Shown here piece after piece: positions 55,001 through 61,652 of a stretch of DNA of 64,000 nt. The position numbers were made by a program, and so were the translations under genes. Below the pieces are notes generated by a model. It was given only the letters and a program-made list of their open reading frames with translations, did not search any database and had not been told where the DNA came from. The stretch comes from Mycolicibacterium mucogenicum DSM 44124 (GTDB taxonomy: Bacteria; Actinomycetota; Actinomycetes; Mycobacteriales; Mycobacteriaceae). Numbering within the stretch: the first letter of the stretch is position 1; the number at the start of each line of letters is the position of its first letter. The stretch lies in contig NZ_CP062008.1 in the NCBI RefSeq assembly GCF_005670685.2, positions 1,488,001 to 1,552,000 on the forward strand, written 5' to 3'.

Positions 55001-55257
55001 TCGCTCTGGTGCACCCGCAGGCGCTGGTGGCGGCCCTCGATCCGGCCGAGCGCGAGGACTACCTGCGCCGTGCCGGTGAGCGGGTCCTGGCCGGTCAGCA
55101 CCGGTTGGCGTCGGCGATCGCCGGTGGGCGCGCGCTGTACGAGAAGCCGGCCGACCGCCGCTTCAACCACGATGCGCCGGAGAAGCGTCAGGAAGCCGAC
55201 ATGCTGCTCGACGCCGATGCGCGTCTGGGCGAGGACGGGTGGTACGCCCGCTCGTGA
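46033..55257 (+). CDS. fas: Type I fatty acid synthase (FAS-I)
   Basis: This 3074-residue multifunctional enzyme makes long-chain acyl-CoAs that feed membrane lipids and mycolic acid synthesis. The domain order follows mycobacterial FAS-I: acetyltransferase (GHSQG, Ser149), enoyl reductase (about 420-720, EGGRAGGHHSWED, CVGGGIGTPERAA), dehydratase (GDHNPIHTD, His1234), malonyl/palmitoyl transferase (GHSVGEY, Ser1442), carrier domain (DGASSRRNQ, probable pantetheine Ser1814), ketoreductase (TGASKGSIA near 2127) and ketosynthase (Cys2724 in GACATAA, His2876 in SKHDTST, His2917 in GHSKGG). An Ala/Pro-rich linker precedes the carrier. All active residues look intact and the length fits the family. 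acpS follows by 43 bp. Confidence 0.98.
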   Translation: MTINEHRNVTSGNTEAVAASAHALVDLLNAGEPYAVAFGGQGASWLENLEELVSSAGIESELSEIVGEAALLLEPVARELVVVRPIGFEPMQWVRALAADEPLPSAKQLTTAAISGPGILLAQMAAIRAVQRQGLDLAGTPPVAVAGHSQGIIAAEALKANGTRDAELLALLQLIGAAGSLVSRRRGMVGRGDKSPMVSVTNVDPERIAELLEDFSKDVRTVLPPVLSIRNGRRSVVITGTPEQLARFELYCSKITEKDEAERKNKLRGGAVFSPVFQGVQVEVGFHTPRLADGIEVVDRWAAKCGIDTELAHAMTEAIFVKPIDWVAEVERMHDAGARWIIDLGPSDTVTRLTSPIIRGLGIGIVPAATRAGQRSLFTVGAAPVVQPAWSSFAPTAVELPNGDVKLSTKFTRLTGRSPILLAGMTPTTVDAKIVAAAANAGHWAELAGGGQVTEEIFENRVAELTQLLEPGRAIQFNSLFLDPYLWKLQLGGKRIVQKARQSGAPIDGVIVTAGIPELDEAVALIEELHEIGITNVVFKPGTVDQIKSVIKIAEEVPDREIIVHVEGGRAGGHHSWEDLDDLLVSTYSDLRKQANLTICVGGGIGTPERAAEYLSGRWAETYGFPLMPVDGILVGTAAMATLEATTSPQVKQLLVDTKGTDHWVGAGKAQGGMASGRSQLGADIHEIDNTASRCGRLLDEVAGDADAVAERRDEIIAAMANTAKPYFGDVADMTYQQWLQRYVELAIGDGSSTADTKRDHSPWLDITWRDRFEEMLQRAEARLNPADAGRIETLFPATAEGEALLEDPQRAIAELLARYPEAETLRLHPADVPFFITLCKTLGKPVNFVPVIDKDVRRWWRSDSLWQAHDARYDADQVCIIPGTAAVAGITRVDEPVGELLDRFEQAAIDEVLAAGVKPVPVVSRRQARADITGPLAVVLDSPDVLWAGRTAINPVHRIGAPSEWQVNENRSATHPSTGSRLELDGDGVVLNVPLSDIWIAIRFTLPTATVNGGMPVVTTEDASAAMRAVLAIAAGADGVDALPAVTDNVATVTAQWDPEEVADHTGVTATFGAPLAPGLTLVPDALVGRCWPAVFSVIGAAVTDDGIPVVEGLLSLVHLDHAAHLLAPMPAEKAELTVTATASAAVDTEVGRVVPVEVIIREGVGAEGIILARLEERFAIRGRSGAAELTDPVRAGGAITDNATETPRRRRRDVTVTAPVDMSAFAVVSGDHNPIHTDRAAALLAGLKSPIVHGMWLSAAAQHVVTATDGRATPPARLVGWTSRFLGMVLPGDEIEFRVDRVGIDRGAEIIEVTAKVGGDLVMAATAQLAAPKTVYAFPGQGIQHKGMGMEVRARSKAARKIWDSADKFTRETLGFSVLHVVRDNPTSIIASGVHYHHPDGVLFLTQFTQVAMATVAAAQVAEMREQGAFVEGAIACGHSVGEYTALACVSGVYELEALLEVVFHRGSKMHDIVPRDAKGRSDYRLAAIRPSQIDLDDNDVTDFVAGIAEETGEFLQIVNFNLRGSQYAIAGTVRGLEALEAEIERRREITGGKRSFILVPGIDVPFHSEVLRVGVADFRRALDRVMPHGQDPELLVGKYIPNLVPRPFTLDKDFIQEIRDLVPAEPLDEILADYDTWRRDNPSELMRKTVIELLAWQFASPVRWIETQDLLFIEEAAGGLGVERFVEVGVKTMPTVAGLATNTLKLPEYSHNTTEVLNVERDAAVLFATDTDPEPEDDAPAAPAAEAPAEAVAAAPVPAAAPAAPAGGPRPDDITYDAADATMALIALSAKMRIDQIEPLDSIESITDGASSRRNQLLVDLGSELNLGAIDGAAEADLAGLKGQVTKLARTYKPFGPVLSDAINDQLRTVLGPSGKRPAYIAERVSKAWELGPGWAKHVTAEVALGTREGSSVRGGEMGGLHSGALADANAVDKVIDAAVTAVGARKGIAVSLPSAGGAGGGVVDSAALNEFAEKVTGPNGVLAGAARLILGELGLQTPVSAPDATDSELIDLVTAELGSDWPRLVAPSFDARKAVLFDDRWASAREDLARIWLLDEDDVNRDWAKLSESFEGAGHVVATQASWWQGKALAAGRTLHAALYGRAAAGAENPEKGRYANEVAVVTGASKGSIASSVVGQLLAGGASVIATTSKLDDSRLAFYRTLYRDNARFGAQLWVVPANMASYSDIDALVEWVGNEQVENLGPKAIHLKDAQTPTLLFPFAAPRVAGDLSEAGARAEMEMKVLLWAVQRLIGGLSHIGSERDIASRLHVVLPGSPNRGMFGGDGAYGESKAALDAVVARWKAETSWSQRVSLAHALIGWTKGTGLMGHNDAIVGAVEEAGVITYTTEEMASMLLNLCSIDAKVSAAREPIQVDLTGGLGDIELDMAELAAKAREEMVAEAAVDEEDLEGTISALPSPPRGYQAAPAPEWADLDIDPADMVVLVSGAELGPYGSSRTRFEMEVSGELSAAGVLELAWTTGLVKWEDDPKPGWYDTNTGELVDESELVERYHDVVLERVGIREWVDDGAIDPDHAAPLLVSVFLDKDFSFVVSAEADARAFHQFDPEHTVIAPVPDSSDWQVTRKAGTEIRVPRKVKLSRTVGAQVPTGFDPQVYGVTPDMASSIDRLALWNLVTTVDAFLSAGFSPEELMRWVHPSLVASTQGTGMGGMTSMQTMYHGNLLGRNKPNDILQEVLPNVFAGHVVQSYIGSYGAMIHPVGACATAAVSVEEGVDKIRLGKAEFVVAGGYDDLTLEAIIGFGDMSATAETAMMRARGISDSKFSRANDRRRLGFVEGQGGGTVLLARGDLAVKMGLPIQAVVAYVSSFGDGVHTSIPAPGLGALGAGRGGRQSQLVRDLAKLGVTPDDIAVISKHDTSTLANDPNETELHERLAASMGRSPGNPLFIVSQKSLTGHSKGGAAAFQMLGLCQILRDGVIPPNRSLDCVDDELSNAQHFVWVRETLKFGDRLPIKAGLVTSLGFGHVSGLIALVHPQALVAALDPAEREDYLRRAGERVLAGQHRLASAIAGGRALYEKPADRRFNHDAPEKRQEADMLLDADARLGEDGWYARS

Positions 55258-55300
55258 GGCCTTCTGAGGTATCGGGATTGGGTCCGCTAGGTTGTTGCCC

Positions 55301-55693
55301 ATGAGCATCCTGGGTGTGGGCATCGACCTGGTCTCGATTCCGGATTTCGCCGAGCAGGTCGACCAGCCGGGCACCGTCTTCGCGGAGACGTTCACCCCAG
55401 GTGAGCGCCGTGACGCCGCCGACAAGAGTTCGTCGGCGGCACGGCACCTGGCAGCCCGCTGGGCGGCCAAGGAGGCCGTGATCAAGGCGTGGTCGGGCTC
55501 GCGGTTCTCGAAGCGTCCGGTGCTGCCCGAGGGCATCCACCGCGACATCGAGGTCGTCACCGACATGTGGGGCCGGCCCAAGGTGCGGCTGTCCGGCGAG
55601 ATCGCCGAGCACCTCAAGGGCGTGGCCATCCACGTGTCCCTGACCCACGAGGGCGACACCGCGGCCGCGGTCGCGGTGCTCGAGCAGGACTAG
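55301..55693 (+). CDS. acpS: Holo-[acyl-carrier-protein] synthase AcpS
   Basis: The 130-residue enzyme has the AcpS motifs GIDLVSI at the start, WAAKEAVIKAW in the middle and the closing VSLTHEGDTAAAVAV. It transfers 4'-phosphopantetheine from CoA to a Ser of carrier domains, here surely the FAS-I carrier encoded just upstream. The ATG at 55301 gives the proper N-terminus. fas and acpS appear to be one transcription unit, ending at a large hairpin 12 bp after the acpS stop. Confidence 0.96.
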   Translation: MSILGVGIDLVSIPDFAEQVDQPGTVFAETFTPGERRDAADKSSSAARHLAARWAAKEAVIKAWSGSRFSKRPVLPEGIHRDIEVVTDMWGRPKVRLSGEIAEHLKGVAIHVSLTHEGDTAAAVAVLEQD

Positions 55694-55704
55694 TTCTTCT
55701 CTGC

Positions 55705-55764
55705 GCGAGCAGACGTGAATACCCCCAAAATCAGCAGATTTTGGGGGTATTCACGTCTACTCGC
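55705..55764. repeat. Very long near-perfect hairpin between convergent genes
   Basis: Arms at 55705-55732 and 55737-55764 (28 nt each, 27 matching) flank the 4-nt loop AGCA. The arms contain ACCCCCAAAATC and GATTTTGGGGGT. It lies between the stops of acpS (+) and the LysE gene (-), so it would act in both transcripts. There is no run of T after either arm, so if it terminates transcription it does so by an atypical route; it may also be a mobile palindromic repeat. Confidence 0.9.
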
Positions 55765-55781
55765 CAGCGTGAGCGGCCCGG

Positions 55782-56420
55782 TCAGTCTTTGCGGCCCGTG
55801 ACCGCGAGGCTGACACCGAGGCCGACCATGGCCAGGCCGCCGGCACCGCCGATGGCCGCGATGCGCCGCGGCGACTGCGCGAACCAGTCTCGGGCCAGCC
55901 CGGCCGCCAAAGCCCAAATGCTGTCAGAGGTCACCGCGATGGCGAGGAACACGACACCCAAAATGAGCATCTGAGTCGATACGTGCCCGACTGCGGGGTC
56001 GACCACCTGCGGTAGTGCCGCGACGAAAAACACGATCGTCTTGGGATTGGTCATTCCGACGACGAAGCCGTCGGCAAGCACCCGGAGCGGCCGGATCGAG
56101 GACGCGCCACCCGTGAGCGCCTCACCGAGGGCGTGCCGATGCCGGATGGCTTGGACGCCAAGATAAATCAGGTATGCGACACCGATCGATTTGATGATGC
56201 CGAAAGCCAGCGCCGAAGCGTAGATGAGTGCACCGGCGCCCAGGGCCACGGCGAGGATCTGTACATAGGCGCCCATCGCATTGCCTGCCACTGTCAGCAA
56301 CGCCTGGCGCCGTCCGACCGTCAGCGCCCGGCCAACAGTGAACAAGACGCTCGGGCCGGGTACCACGATCACCAAGAACGAGATCAGCCCGAACGCCAAC
56401 AGATGACCCATCGACGGCAT
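55782..56420 (-). CDS. LysE/RhtB-family amino-acid exporter
   Basis: The 212-residue membrane protein has six likely helices and the family motifs VIVVPGPSVLFTVGRAL near the N-terminus and VGMTNPKTIVFFVA in the middle. Such proteins export amino acids or related metabolites. I chose the ATG at 56420 (MPSMGHLLAF); the longer in-frame reading extends across the divergent peptidase gene. The gene separates acpS from the M20 peptidase, which are adjacent in M. tuberculosis, so it is an insertion or a lineage-specific gene. Confidence 0.9.
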   Translation of the reverse strand: MPSMGHLLAFGLISFLVIVVPGPSVLFTVGRALTVGRRQALLTVAGNAMGAYVQILAVALGAGALIYASALAFGIIKSIGVAYLIYLGVQAIRHRHALGEALTGGASSIRPLRVLADGFVVGMTNPKTIVFFVAALPQVVDPAVGHVSTQMLILGVVFLAIAVTSDSIWALAAGLARDWFAQSPRRIAAIGGAGGLAMVGLGVSLAVTGRKD

Positions 56421-56468
56421 GCGGTGACGATACGCCGGTTGGTGAGGGCGCGCACTACGCTCGATGTC

Positions 56469-57797
56469 ATGGCTGATCTCGTCGCCCGCGTCCGTGAGGT
56501 GCTGCCGTCGGTGCGTGCCGACCTGGAGGACCTGGTCCGCATCCAGTCGGTGTGGGCCGACCCGGCCCGGCACGCCGAGGTACACCGCAGCGCCGCGCTG
56601 ACCGCAAAGCTGTTGTCCGAGGCGGGGTTCGGTGAGGTGCACATCGTCCAGGAGGGTGGGGCGCCGGCCGTCATCGCCCGCCACCCGGCGCCGGAGGGCG
56701 CGCCGACCGTCCTGCTGTATGCGCACCACGACGTGCAGCCCGAGGGCGACGCCGCGCAGTGGGCGTCGGAACCGTTCGAACCGACCGAGCGCGACGGCCG
56801 CCTCTACGGCCGCGGCAGCGCCGACGACAAGGCCGGCATCGCCGTGCACCTGGCCGCCATGCGGGCCCACGGCGGCAACCCGCCCGTCGGCGTGACGGTT
56901 TTCGTTGAGGGCGAAGAGGAATCGGGCTCGCCGTCTCTGGGTGCCCTGCTCGCTGCGCATCGCGACCTGCTGGCGGCCGACGTCATCGTCATCGCCGATT
57001 CGGACAACTGGAGCACCGAGACGCCCGCGTTGACGGTGTCATTGCGCGGCCTTGCCGACTGCGTCGTCGAGGTGGCGACACTGGACCACGGCCTGCACTC
57101 CGGGCTGTGGGGCGGCGTGGTGCCCGACGCGCTGAGCGCTCTGGTGCGGCTGCTGGCCACGTTGCATGACGACGACGGCAACGTTGCGGTCGAAGGGTTG
57201 TACGAGGGCACCGCCGCCGACGTCGACCGGGGGCCCGACTGGGTCGCCACCGAGACCGGCATGCTCGACGGCGTGCAGCAGATCGGTTCCGGCTCTGTGG
57301 TGCAACGACTTTGGGCCAAGCCGGCCATCACGGTCATCGGCATCGACACCACGTCGATCGCCAAGGCGTCGAACACGCTGATTCCGCGGGCGCGGGCGAA
57401 GGTCAGCATGCGGGTGGCCCCGGGTGGGGATGCGCTGGCGCATCTGGCCGCGCTGACGCGGCATCTGGAGAGTCACGCGCCCTGGGGCGCCAAGGTCACC
57501 GTGACCCCGGGTGACGTCGGCCAGCCGTATGCCATCGACGCCAGTGGTGCGGTGTACGACGCGGCGCGCTCGGCGTTCACGCAGGCGTGGGGGGTGGCCC
57601 CGGTGGACATGGGGATGGGCGGATCGATCCCGTTCATCGCCGAATTCGCCGAGACCTTCCCCGACGCAACGATTTTGGTCACCGGCGTCGAGGACCCCGG
57701 CACCCAGGCGCACAGCATCAACGAGAGCCTGCACCTGGGCGTGCTGGAGAAGGCCGCGATCTCCGAAGCGCTGTTGTTGGACGCGCTCGGGCGCTAG
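56469..57797 (+). CDS. M20-family metallopeptidase (dipeptidase-like, Rv2522c-like)
   Basis: The 442-residue enzyme has the two-zinc M20 motifs: LLYAHHDVQPEG (metal His and the Asp two residues after it), GRGSADDKAGIA (bridging Asp), VEGEEESGSP (catalytic and metal Glu), DHGLHSG, and the final His in GTQAHSINE. It should hydrolyse small peptides or acyl amino acids. It is divergent from the LysE gene by 48 bp. In M. tuberculosis an M20 homologue follows acpS (Rv2522c), which supports orthology. Confidence 0.92.
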   Translation: MADLVARVREVLPSVRADLEDLVRIQSVWADPARHAEVHRSAALTAKLLSEAGFGEVHIVQEGGAPAVIARHPAPEGAPTVLLYAHHDVQPEGDAAQWASEPFEPTERDGRLYGRGSADDKAGIAVHLAAMRAHGGNPPVGVTVFVEGEEESGSPSLGALLAAHRDLLAADVIVIADSDNWSTETPALTVSLRGLADCVVEVATLDHGLHSGLWGGVVPDALSALVRLLATLHDDDGNVAVEGLYEGTAADVDRGPDWVATETGMLDGVQQIGSGSVVQRLWAKPAITVIGIDTTSIAKASNTLIPRARAKVSMRVAPGGDALAHLAALTRHLESHAPWGAKVTVTPGDVGQPYAIDASGAVYDAARSAFTQAWGVAPVDMGMGGSIPFIAEFAETFPDATILVTGVEDPGTQAHSINESLHLGVLEKAAISEALLLDALGR

Positions 57798-57832
57798 GAC
57801 GTCCGCGTATTCGACACGAGTCTCTGTGGCAT

Positions 57833-57915
57833 GTTCGATCTGGACCTGTCATCACCGGCTGACAATGTCCGGTTTTGTGACAATGTCACGATTTGCGACG
57901 GGTCTGGATCGAACA
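57833..57915. repeat. Imperfect inverted repeat with internal hairpin and direct repeats
   Basis: GTTCGATCTGGACC (57833-57846) and GGTCTGGATCGAAC (57902-57915) pair at 12 of 14 positions. Between them TGACAATGTC occurs twice (57860-57869 and 57878-57887), the second inside GTGACAATGTCAC, itself a small hairpin. The element lies between the convergent M20 peptidase and amidohydrolase genes, at the edge of a block of genes not present at this place in M. tuberculosis. Confidence 0.6.
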
Positions 57916-57944
57916 CGTTGGGGTGAGCGGCTGCGCGCGCTCGG

Positions 57945-59213
57945 TCAGAACGACTCGGGGTCTCTTTGTACCGACTCGGGCACCGGGTGCTGGTAGAGCC
58001 GAGAGGCGTTCTCCCAGGTGATCTTTCGGATCACGTCGGCGGGCAGGTTGCCGATCTCCTCGTGGATGGTTGCCTGTGTGTGCGGCCAGGTCGAGTCGCA
58101 GTGCGGGTAGTCGGCTTCGAGCATGATGTTGTCGACGCCGATGCGGTCGCGCTGCACGAACGACGACTGGTCCTCGACGGCGCAGAACCAGAAGTTGCGG
58201 GTGAAAACCTCAGCCGGGGTGAGCTTTTCGCCGAGCCGTTCCCAAGTGCCGTACATCGAGTGGTAGCTCAGCATGTGGTCGAGCCGGTCCAGCAGCCCGG
58301 CGACCCAGCCGATGCCGCCCTCGGACAGGCAGATCTTGAGTTCCGGAAACCGGCTGGGCAGGCCGGAATACAGCCAGTCGACGGCCGCCGAGATGGCGTA
58401 GGCGAAGAACAGCACGCCCTGCACGTCCGGCGGCGCGTCCGGGGTGGTGGAGGGGGAGGAGCCCGATGATCCGATGTGCAGGTTCACGACCGTGCCGGTC
58501 TCGGCGCAGGCCGCCATCATCGGATCCCAGTAGCCCGAGTGGATGGTCGGCAGGCCCAGCATCGCCGGGTTCTCACTGAAAGTCATGGCATGGAAGCCAC
58601 GTTCGGCGTTCTCGTAGATCATCTTGGCGCCCACTTCGGGGTCCAGCAGCCACGGGAGCTGACAGGGGATGATCCGGTCCGGATACGAGCCGGCCCACAC
58701 ATCGAAGTGCCAGTCGTTCCAGGCCCGCACCGAGGCCATCGCCAGGTCGCGGTCGGTGGTGACCTGCTGCAGGCGCTGGCCCGCGAATCCCGGCAGGAAC
58801 GACGGGAAGTTCAGGGACGCGTACACCCCGTTCAGGTCCATGTCCCGCACGCGTTCGTGGATATCCCAAGCGCCCCGGCGCATCTCGTCGAACCGGACCG
58901 GCTCGAAGCCGTACTCGGACACCGGACGGCCGACCACGGCGTTGAACCCGACGTTGGGTAGCTCCTGGCCGTCGTACACCCAGGTCTGGCCGCCGCCCGC
59001 GGTGTCGACGACCCGCGGCGCCCGGTCGGCGAACCTGCTCGGCAGCCGCCCGGTGAAGGTGTCGGGTGGCTCGACGATGTGGTCGTCGACCGAGATCACG
59101 GTGTAGCGGCGCGCGGCACGTGGCGGGTCTGGCAGCAGCGTGACGGTGCGGTCCGCGCCGGTCTTGGCGACGGTGAAATCGAGATTGGCGGCCAGATCGT
59201 CGATGGATTTCAT
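57945..59213 (-). CDS. Amidohydrolase family 2 protein
   Basis: The 422-residue protein resembles metal-dependent amidohydrolases common in mycobacterial catabolic clusters: VISVDDHIVEPPDTF near residue 45 (DxHxxE in place of HxH), TVVNLHIGSSGSS for the middle His, and LEADYPHCDSTWP for the C-terminal Asp. Relatives are annotated as hydrolases or decarboxylases of aromatic or cyclic acids. It is the last gene of the GntR-controlled cluster, 15 bp after the class II aldolase-like gene. The reaction is unknown. Confidence 0.85.
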   Translation of the reverse strand: MKSIDDLAANLDFTVAKTGADRTVTLLPDPPRAARRYTVISVDDHIVEPPDTFTGRLPSRFADRAPRVVDTAGGGQTWVYDGQELPNVGFNAVVGRPVSEYGFEPVRFDEMRRGAWDIHERVRDMDLNGVYASLNFPSFLPGFAGQRLQQVTTDRDLAMASVRAWNDWHFDVWAGSYPDRIIPCQLPWLLDPEVGAKMIYENAERGFHAMTFSENPAMLGLPTIHSGYWDPMMAACAETGTVVNLHIGSSGSSPSTTPDAPPDVQGVLFFAYAISAAVDWLYSGLPSRFPELKICLSEGGIGWVAGLLDRLDHMLSYHSMYGTWERLGEKLTPAEVFTRNFWFCAVEDQSSFVQRDRIGVDNIMLEADYPHCDSTWPHTQATIHEEIGNLPADVIRKITWENASRLYQHPVPESVQRDPESF

Positions 59214-59228
59214 GTCGTACCAACGCCT

Positions 59229-60005
59229 TTACTGGAGAACGGACGGATCGGATTTGATGGTCATGCGGGCAGCGCCGGCCCAGTACACGTCGGCCGCGCG
59301 CTCGATCAGGGAGGACTTCATGCCGACCATGTCGGACCACTTCATCTCGCTCGGCTTCAGGCCCGTCAGCAGGACGTCGTAGGCCAGCTTGCAGACCCGC
59401 TCGATGGAAGCCGCCCGGTACACGGCCTCGGCCAGGTTGCGGCCCGTGGCGATGACGCCGTGGTTGGCCAGGATGGTCGTGTTCGCCGCGCCGATCCGGG
59501 CCGCCAATTCGGCTGCGCGGGAAGGGCTGTCGACCTCGCCGTCGTATTCGTCGACGAGGCAGAGGTCGTCCAGGAACAGTGAGCCGGTCTGATGCACCAA
59601 CTCCGGCAGCCGGCCCAGCGCCGCCAGCACGCACACGTAGTAGGGGTGGTTGTGGATCACCACGCGCGCATCGGGGCGGGCGCGATGCAGCTCGGTGTGG
59701 ATGTGGATGGCCGGCGTGACGTCCCAGCGGCCCCGCTGCACGCGGGCTTCCTCGTCGACGACGCAGATGTCGGAGGCGGCGACCTCCTGCCACCACAGGC
59801 CCCACGGGTTGACGTACATGTCGGTCCGGCCATCGGGCTGCCAGGTGATGTGCCCGGCCAGATTCTCGGCGAAGCCGATGGTCGCGAGGTGCCGGAACGC
59901 GATGGCCATGGCCTGTTCGTCGGTGAGGTCGACACCGACCGGCGGCGTCACCGACGGCGCCCAGACTTCGAGCCCGCCGCGGCGGGGCTTTTCAGCTGCG
60001 GTCAT
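59229..60005 (-). CDS. Class II aldolase/adducin family protein
   Basis: The 258-residue protein has the zinc-binding fold of class II aldolases: NLAGHITWQPDG near residue 50, the HxH pair in VVIHNHPYYV, and ILANHGVIATG near the third His. Members cleave or epimerise phosphosugars, or decarboxylate. Its 5' end overlaps the ligase gene by 14 bp, so translation is coupled. With a CoA ligase and an amidohydrolase as partners, a non-sugar catabolic substrate is likely. Confidence 0.9.
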   Translation of the reverse strand: MTAAEKPRRGGLEVWAPSVTPPVGVDLTDEQAMAIAFRHLATIGFAENLAGHITWQPDGRTDMYVNPWGLWWQEVAASDICVVDEEARVQRGRWDVTPAIHIHTELHRARPDARVVIHNHPYYVCVLAALGRLPELVHQTGSLFLDDLCLVDEYDGEVDSPSRAAELAARIGAANTTILANHGVIATGRNLAEAVYRAASIERVCKLAYDVLLTGLKPSEMKWSDMVGMKSSLIERAADVYWAGAARMTIKSDPSVLQ

Positions 60006-61587
60006 GACCGTCTCCCATCCGGGCGCGGATATCCTCGCGCAGTTGGCCTTTGGCGACCTTGCCGCCCGAGGATCGGGGGAGCTCGTCGACCACGATCAGC
60101 AGCTCGGGCAGCAGTTCTTTCGAAACATCCTGGGCGAGCAGGTTCGTGCACAGTTCGTCGAGTTCCAGCGTGGCCGCGCCGATCAGTTCGACGTAGACAC
60201 AGACCTTTTCGCCGAACACCGGATCAGGCATCGCCACCGCGGCGGCCAGACCGACCGCTGGGTGCGTCATGACGACGTCCTCGACCTGGGCCGCGCTGAT
60301 GTTCTTGCCGCCGCGCACGATGAAGTCGGACCTCCGGCCCGTCACGCGCAGGTAGCCGTCGGCGTCGATTTCGCAGATGTCGCCCATCCGCATCCAGCCG
60401 TCGGCGGTGAACAGTTTGTCGTGGTCGGTGCCACCCAGATAGCCGAGGCTGGTCGCCGGCCCGCGGCAGGCGGGCTGGCCCCGGCCGGTGTCGGTGACGT
60501 CGGTGTCTCCGTCGAAGAGGCGGACGGCCATGTCCGCGACGATCCGGCCGCCGGTACGCAGCCGGTGCTCGAGCGAGTCGTGCACCGTGGTGCCGCTGAG
60601 CAGACCCGTCTCGTTGGAGCCGTAGAACTGCAGAATCGTTGCGCCGGTCAGCTTTTCGAACTCGTGCGCGGGGCGGTAGGGCAGGGCCTCGCCACCGGTG
60701 AACACCACCCGCAGCGAGCTCAGGTCGTACTCACGGGCCACCGGGTCGGCCATGATCATGGTCAATTGAGTACTGACACAACATAACACGGTGACCCTGT
60801 GCCGTTCGATGGCCGCGCACGCCGCCGCGACACTGAACCGGTCCAGCAGGACGTTGTTGGTGCCCAACAGGATCGGGGTGATGTGCGTGGTCCACAACCC
60901 GAAGCCGAACGGGGTCGGGATGACCGGAAGGAACACATCGTCGGATGTCAGCAGGCCGTTGGCGACCGCTTGCTGATGGAAGTAATACCAACGGTTCTGG
61001 GTGTGCACAACGCATTTCGGTAGCCCGGTGGTGCCCGACGTCGAGTTGATGAGGAAGACGTCGTCGGCGCCCAGCTGGGCCTCGGGGCTCACGTCGGTCG
61101 AGTCGGTACCCACGGACAGTTCGTCCAGGGTCAGCAGCGGGCAGTCGATGGCGCCGGCCACGGTGTGAGCCTGAGCCTGCCGCGGGGGATCGGTGACCAG
61201 CAGTCGGGGTTCGGCGCTCTGCAGGATGGCCGTCACCTCGCGGATTCCGGCGCGTGCTCCGACACCGACGACCACCGCGCCGCATCGCTCGATGGCGACG
61301 AACAGCACGTGGATCGCCGTGGTGTCGCCATGCCACACCGCGATCCGGTCCCCGGGGTGCACGCCCGCACCGGCCAACTGCCCGGCCAAAGCAGTTGCCG
61401 CGCAATCGAATTCACGCCAGCTCAGCGACCGGTTCGGGTAATCCGCATATGCGACCCGGTCCGGGGTGCGCGCGGCGTTGGCGCGCACGGCATCCGAGAT
61501 CGTGGACTCGGTCCACCAGCCATTGGCGTGGAAGCGTGCGACGTCCTCGGCGGTGAATGCCGGCGAACTCGTGACCGCCATGTCCAT
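59992..61587 (-). CDS. AMP-dependent acyl-CoA synthetase/ligase
   Basis: The protein of about 531 residues has the adenylating-enzyme motifs INSTSGTTGLPKCVVHT (P-loop-like A3), FYGSNETGL (A5), DGWMRMGDICEID (A7), GRRSDFIVRGGKNI (A8) and the Lys in SSGGKVAKGQL (A10). It should activate a carboxylic acid to its CoA thioester through an acyl-AMP. GGAGG lies 8 bp before the ATG at 61587; an in-frame start at 61617 is less likely. A sigma-type promoter lies just upstream, next to the GntR gene on the same strand. Confidence 0.9.
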   Translation of the reverse strand: MDMAVTSSPAFTAEDVARFHANGWWTESTISDAVRANAARTPDRVAYADYPNRSLSWREFDCAATALAGQLAGAGVHPGDRIAVWHGDTTAIHVLFVAIERCGAVVVGVGARAGIREVTAILQSAEPRLLVTDPPRQAQAHTVAGAIDCPLLTLDELSVGTDSTDVSPEAQLGADDVFLINSTSGTTGLPKCVVHTQNRWYYFHQQAVANGLLTSDDVFLPVIPTPFGFGLWTTHITPILLGTNNVLLDRFSVAAACAAIERHRVTVLCCVSTQLTMIMADPVAREYDLSSLRVVFTGGEALPYRPAHEFEKLTGATILQFYGSNETGLLSGTTVHDSLEHRLRTGGRIVADMAVRLFDGDTDVTDTGRGQPACRGPATSLGYLGGTDHDKLFTADGWMRMGDICEIDADGYLRVTGRRSDFIVRGGKNISAAQVEDVVMTHPAVGLAAAVAMPDPVFGEKVCVYVELIGAATLELDELCTNLLAQDVSKELLPELLIVVDELPRSSGGKVAKGQLREDIRARMGDGHDRS

Positions 61588-61617
61588 CGTGGTCGCCTCC
61601 GCAGGCCGCATCTTCAA

Positions 61618-61648
61618 ATCATATGAAAATAAGCGTCCAGTTTGTCAA
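61618..61648 (-). promoter_or_regulatory. Promoter of the ligase-aldolase-amidohydrolase cluster
   Basis: On the minus strand TTGACA (61648-61643) is followed after 19 bp by TATGAT (61623-61618). The TCATATGA palindrome overlaps the -10 box and could be a GntR half-operator pair. The promoter fits the gap between the GntR stop and the ligase start. Confidence 0.6.
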
Positions 61649-61652
61649 GGAT

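Noticed and set aside
55705..55764. The large hairpin read as a standard intrinsic terminator
   Set aside because: It has no T-run after either arm and far longer arms than usual, so I list it as a repeat and leave its role open.
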